Below, one piece after another: positions 62,557 to 64,000 of a stretch of 64,000 nucleotides of DNA; the first letter of the stretch is position 1, and every line of letters starts with the position of its first letter. The translations under genes and the position numbers were made by a program. This DNA comes from Flavobacterium sp. N2820 (GTDB lineage Bacteria > Bacteroidota > Bacteroidia > Flavobacteriales > Flavobacteriaceae): contig NZ_CP110008.1 in the NCBI RefSeq assembly GCF_025947285.1, positions 2,247,001 to 2,311,000 of the forward strand, read 5' to 3'. The notes under the pieces were generated by a model, which saw only the letters and a list, made by a program, of their open reading frames with translations, made no database searches and was not told where the DNA came from.

Positions 62557-63780
62557 ATGTTAGAGAAAGAAGTTATTGACTTTGAAAAATCAATTGTAGT
62601 AGGAATCGTAACCCAAAACCAAAGTGAAGATAAACTAAACGAATATCTTGACGAATTGGAGTTTTTGACCTTTACTGCAGGAGGAACGGTTGTAAAACGT
62701 TTTTCGCAAAAAATGGATAAACCAAATCCCAAAACATTTGTTGGAACGGGTAAATTAGAAGAAATTAAATATTATATCAAAGATAACGATATTACAACCG
62801 TTATTTTTGATGATGAACTAACGCCATCACAATCCAAAAATATAACCAAAGAATTAGATTGTAAAGTACTCGACAGAACCAATCTTATCTTAGATATTTT
62901 TGCACAACGTGCCGAAACTTCATATGCAAGAACGCAAGTAGAATTAGCACAATGCCAATATTTACTACCTCGTTTAACCGGAATGTGGACACACTTAGAA
63001 CGTCAAAAAGGAGGAATTGGAATGCGTGGTCCAGGTGAAACCGAAATTGAAACCGACCGTCGAATTGTGCGCGATAGAATTTCTTTACTGAAAGATAAAA
63101 TCAAAGTAATTGACAAACAAATGGCAACCCAACGAAGCAATCGTGGCGCCATGGTTCGTGTCGCTTTAGTTGGTTATACTAATGTTGGAAAATCAACTTT
63201 AATGAATGCTGTTGGGAAAAGTGATGTATTTGTGGAAAATAAACTGTTTGCAACACTAGACACAACCGTTCGTAAAACCGTAATTAAGAATTTACCTTTT
63301 CTTTTAAGCGACACCGTTGGTTTTATTAGAAAACTTCCAACACAATTAGTTGAATCGTTTAAAAGCACGTTAGATGAAGTTAGAGAAGCCGATTTATTAC
63401 TTCATGTGGTTGATATTTCACATCCTGAATTTGAAGATCACATTGCATCAGTAAATAAAATTTTACTAGATATTAAAAGTGCTGATAAACCAACCATTAT
63501 GGTGTTTAATAAAATTGACGCTTATCATTCGGTTTATTTTGATGAAAACGATTTAAGTGTTGAAAAAACCACAAAACATTACACTTTGGAAGATTGGAAA
63601 CAAACTTGGATGAGTAAATTAGGCGAAAACAATACTTTATTTATTTCGGCTACCGAAAAAGCCAACTTTGAAGAATTCAGAGAAAAAGTGTACGAAGCAG
63701 TCAGAGAAATTCATATCACTAGATTTCCTTACAACAAATTTCTATATCCAGATTATAAAGATGCTGTTGAAAACGAATAA
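62557..63780 (+). CDS. hflX: GTPase HflX
   Basis: A 407-residue GTPase that binds the large ribosomal subunit and can split stalled ribosomes. The N-terminal HflX domain has TFVGTGKLEEIK and FDDELTPSQSKNI, followed by GGIGMRGPGETEIETDRR. The G domain has G1 (GYTNVGKST), G3 (DTVGFIRKLP) and G4 (NKID). Length and motif order are normal. It is monocistronic with its own promoter and terminator. Confidence 0.95.
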   Translation: MLEKEVIDFEKSIVVGIVTQNQSEDKLNEYLDELEFLTFTAGGTVVKRFSQKMDKPNPKTFVGTGKLEEIKYYIKDNDITTVIFDDELTPSQSKNITKELDCKVLDRTNLILDIFAQRAETSYARTQVELAQCQYLLPRLTGMWTHLERQKGGIGMRGPGETEIETDRRIVRDRISLLKDKIKVIDKQMATQRSNRGAMVRVALVGYTNVGKSTLMNAVGKSDVFVENKLFATLDTTVRKTVIKNLPFLLSDTVGFIRKLPTQLVESFKSTLDEVREADLLLHVVDISHPEFEDHIASVNKILLDIKSADKPTIMVFNKIDAYHSVYFDENDLSVEKTTKHYTLEDWKQTWMSKLGENNTLFISATEKANFEEFREKVYEAVREIHITRFPYNKFLYPDYKDAVENE

Positions 63781-63810
63781 AAAAAGACCTCGATTGAGGT
63801 CTTTTTGTTT
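63781..63810. terminator. Terminator after hflX
   Basis: AAAAAGACCTC (63781-63791) pairs with GAGGTCTTTTT (63796-63806), flanked by A and T runs, so it can serve both hflX and the convergent gene. Confidence 0.88.
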
Positions 63811-63828
63811 TGTATAAGCCAATTTTAA

Positions 63829-64000
63829 TTAGAAACCATAATTCAACCCTAAACCAATAATTTGTTTGGTTTGAAAGCCTCTAAAGGCATTGTCATCATA
63901 AATCGTTTGAAATGCAAAATTTGTAGATAAGAATTTATTAATTTTCATCACAATATTCAGTTGGTAATCAATATCTACATTTTGTGGATCTTCTAAATAA
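63829..64000 (-). CDS. Outer-membrane beta-barrel protein, C-terminal end (DUF3078-like)
   Basis: The last 56 residues of a minus-strand gene cut by the window edge. The frame reads NVDIDYQLNIVMKINKFLST and ends KQIIGLGLNYGF followed by a stop. This alternating pattern with a final aromatic residue is that of an outer-membrane barrel end. The stretch is reminiscent of DUF3078 proteins common in flavobacteria, but the fragment is too short to be sure. Confidence 0.6.
   Translation of the reverse strand, partial: YLEDPQNVDIDYQLNIVMKINKFLSTNFAFQTIYDDNAFRGFQTKQIIGLGLNYGF

Noticed and set aside
1..64000. rRNA, tRNA, riboswitch, IS element or prophage
   Set aside because: All gaps were read on both strands; none shows a tRNA or rRNA sequence, a recognisable aptamer, transposase or phage structural gene.

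Overview
The window is chromosomal DNA of a low-GC Bacteroidota bacterium, almost certainly a Flavobacterium or a close relative. The evidence is a type IX secretion (T9SS) gliding/adhesin cassette, a PorP/SprF-like protein, a full Bat (MoxR/VWA/TPR) operon, a TonB-dependent receptor followed by a DUF5689 lipoprotein, a GH92 glycosidase, few Shine-Dalgarno sequences, and many promoters with the Bacteroidota -7 box TAnnTTTG. No rRNA, tRNA, IS element, prophage or CRISPR array was seen. Both ends cut genes: a cystathionine gamma-synthase-family gene on the left and an outer-membrane beta-barrel gene on the right.

Layout. 1-9 kb: transsulfuration enzyme fragment, an OmpR-type two-component pair, a stress-protein-like gene, a YoaK-type membrane protein, DinB-like and ArsC-like proteins, an EamA transporter, then yicC-gmk-nadD. 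8.6-25.1 kb: a probable three-gene minus-strand operon made of a small exported protein, a 5011-residue cell-surface adhesin and a PorP/SprF-type partner. The adhesin carries 39 HYR-like modules of exactly 78 residues, and 33 of them form eleven near-identical 702-bp tandem units. It also has GEVED, seven SprB repeats, an L-type lectin-like domain, thrombospondin type 3 repeats and a T9SS type B C-terminal domain. 25.7-35.9 kb: a lipoprotein, an iron-type alcohol dehydrogenase, gpsA, a TerC protein, a GH92 alpha-mannosidase-like enzyme, pheS with small conserved genes, and a CvpA-like protein. 35.9-44.8 kb: the Bat operon (moxR, DUF58, a two-TM protein, batA-E). 45-50.7 kb: aldo/keto reductase, an AlbA_2-type protein, and a signalling locus with two related small exported peptides, a TPR histidine kinase lipoprotein and a NarL-type response regulator. 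50.7-64 kb: a phosphoesterase, small outer-membrane and lipoproteins, PhnA, an ALDH7-type dehydrogenase, 3-hydroxyanthranilate dioxygenase, a secreted nuclease/phosphatase-family protein divergent from a TonB receptor plus two lipoproteins, and hflX.

The most unusual items are the 7.7-kb homogenised repeat core of the adhesin, and the peptide/kinase/regulator locus, which is bordered by two 45-nt direct repeats (44 of 45 identical) lying upstream of minus-strand genes and containing an operator-like inverted repeat. One of the two peptide genes has only 58 codons. Intergenic spaces also hold several families of short palindromic or iterated-word repeats, some of them in two or more copies within the window.
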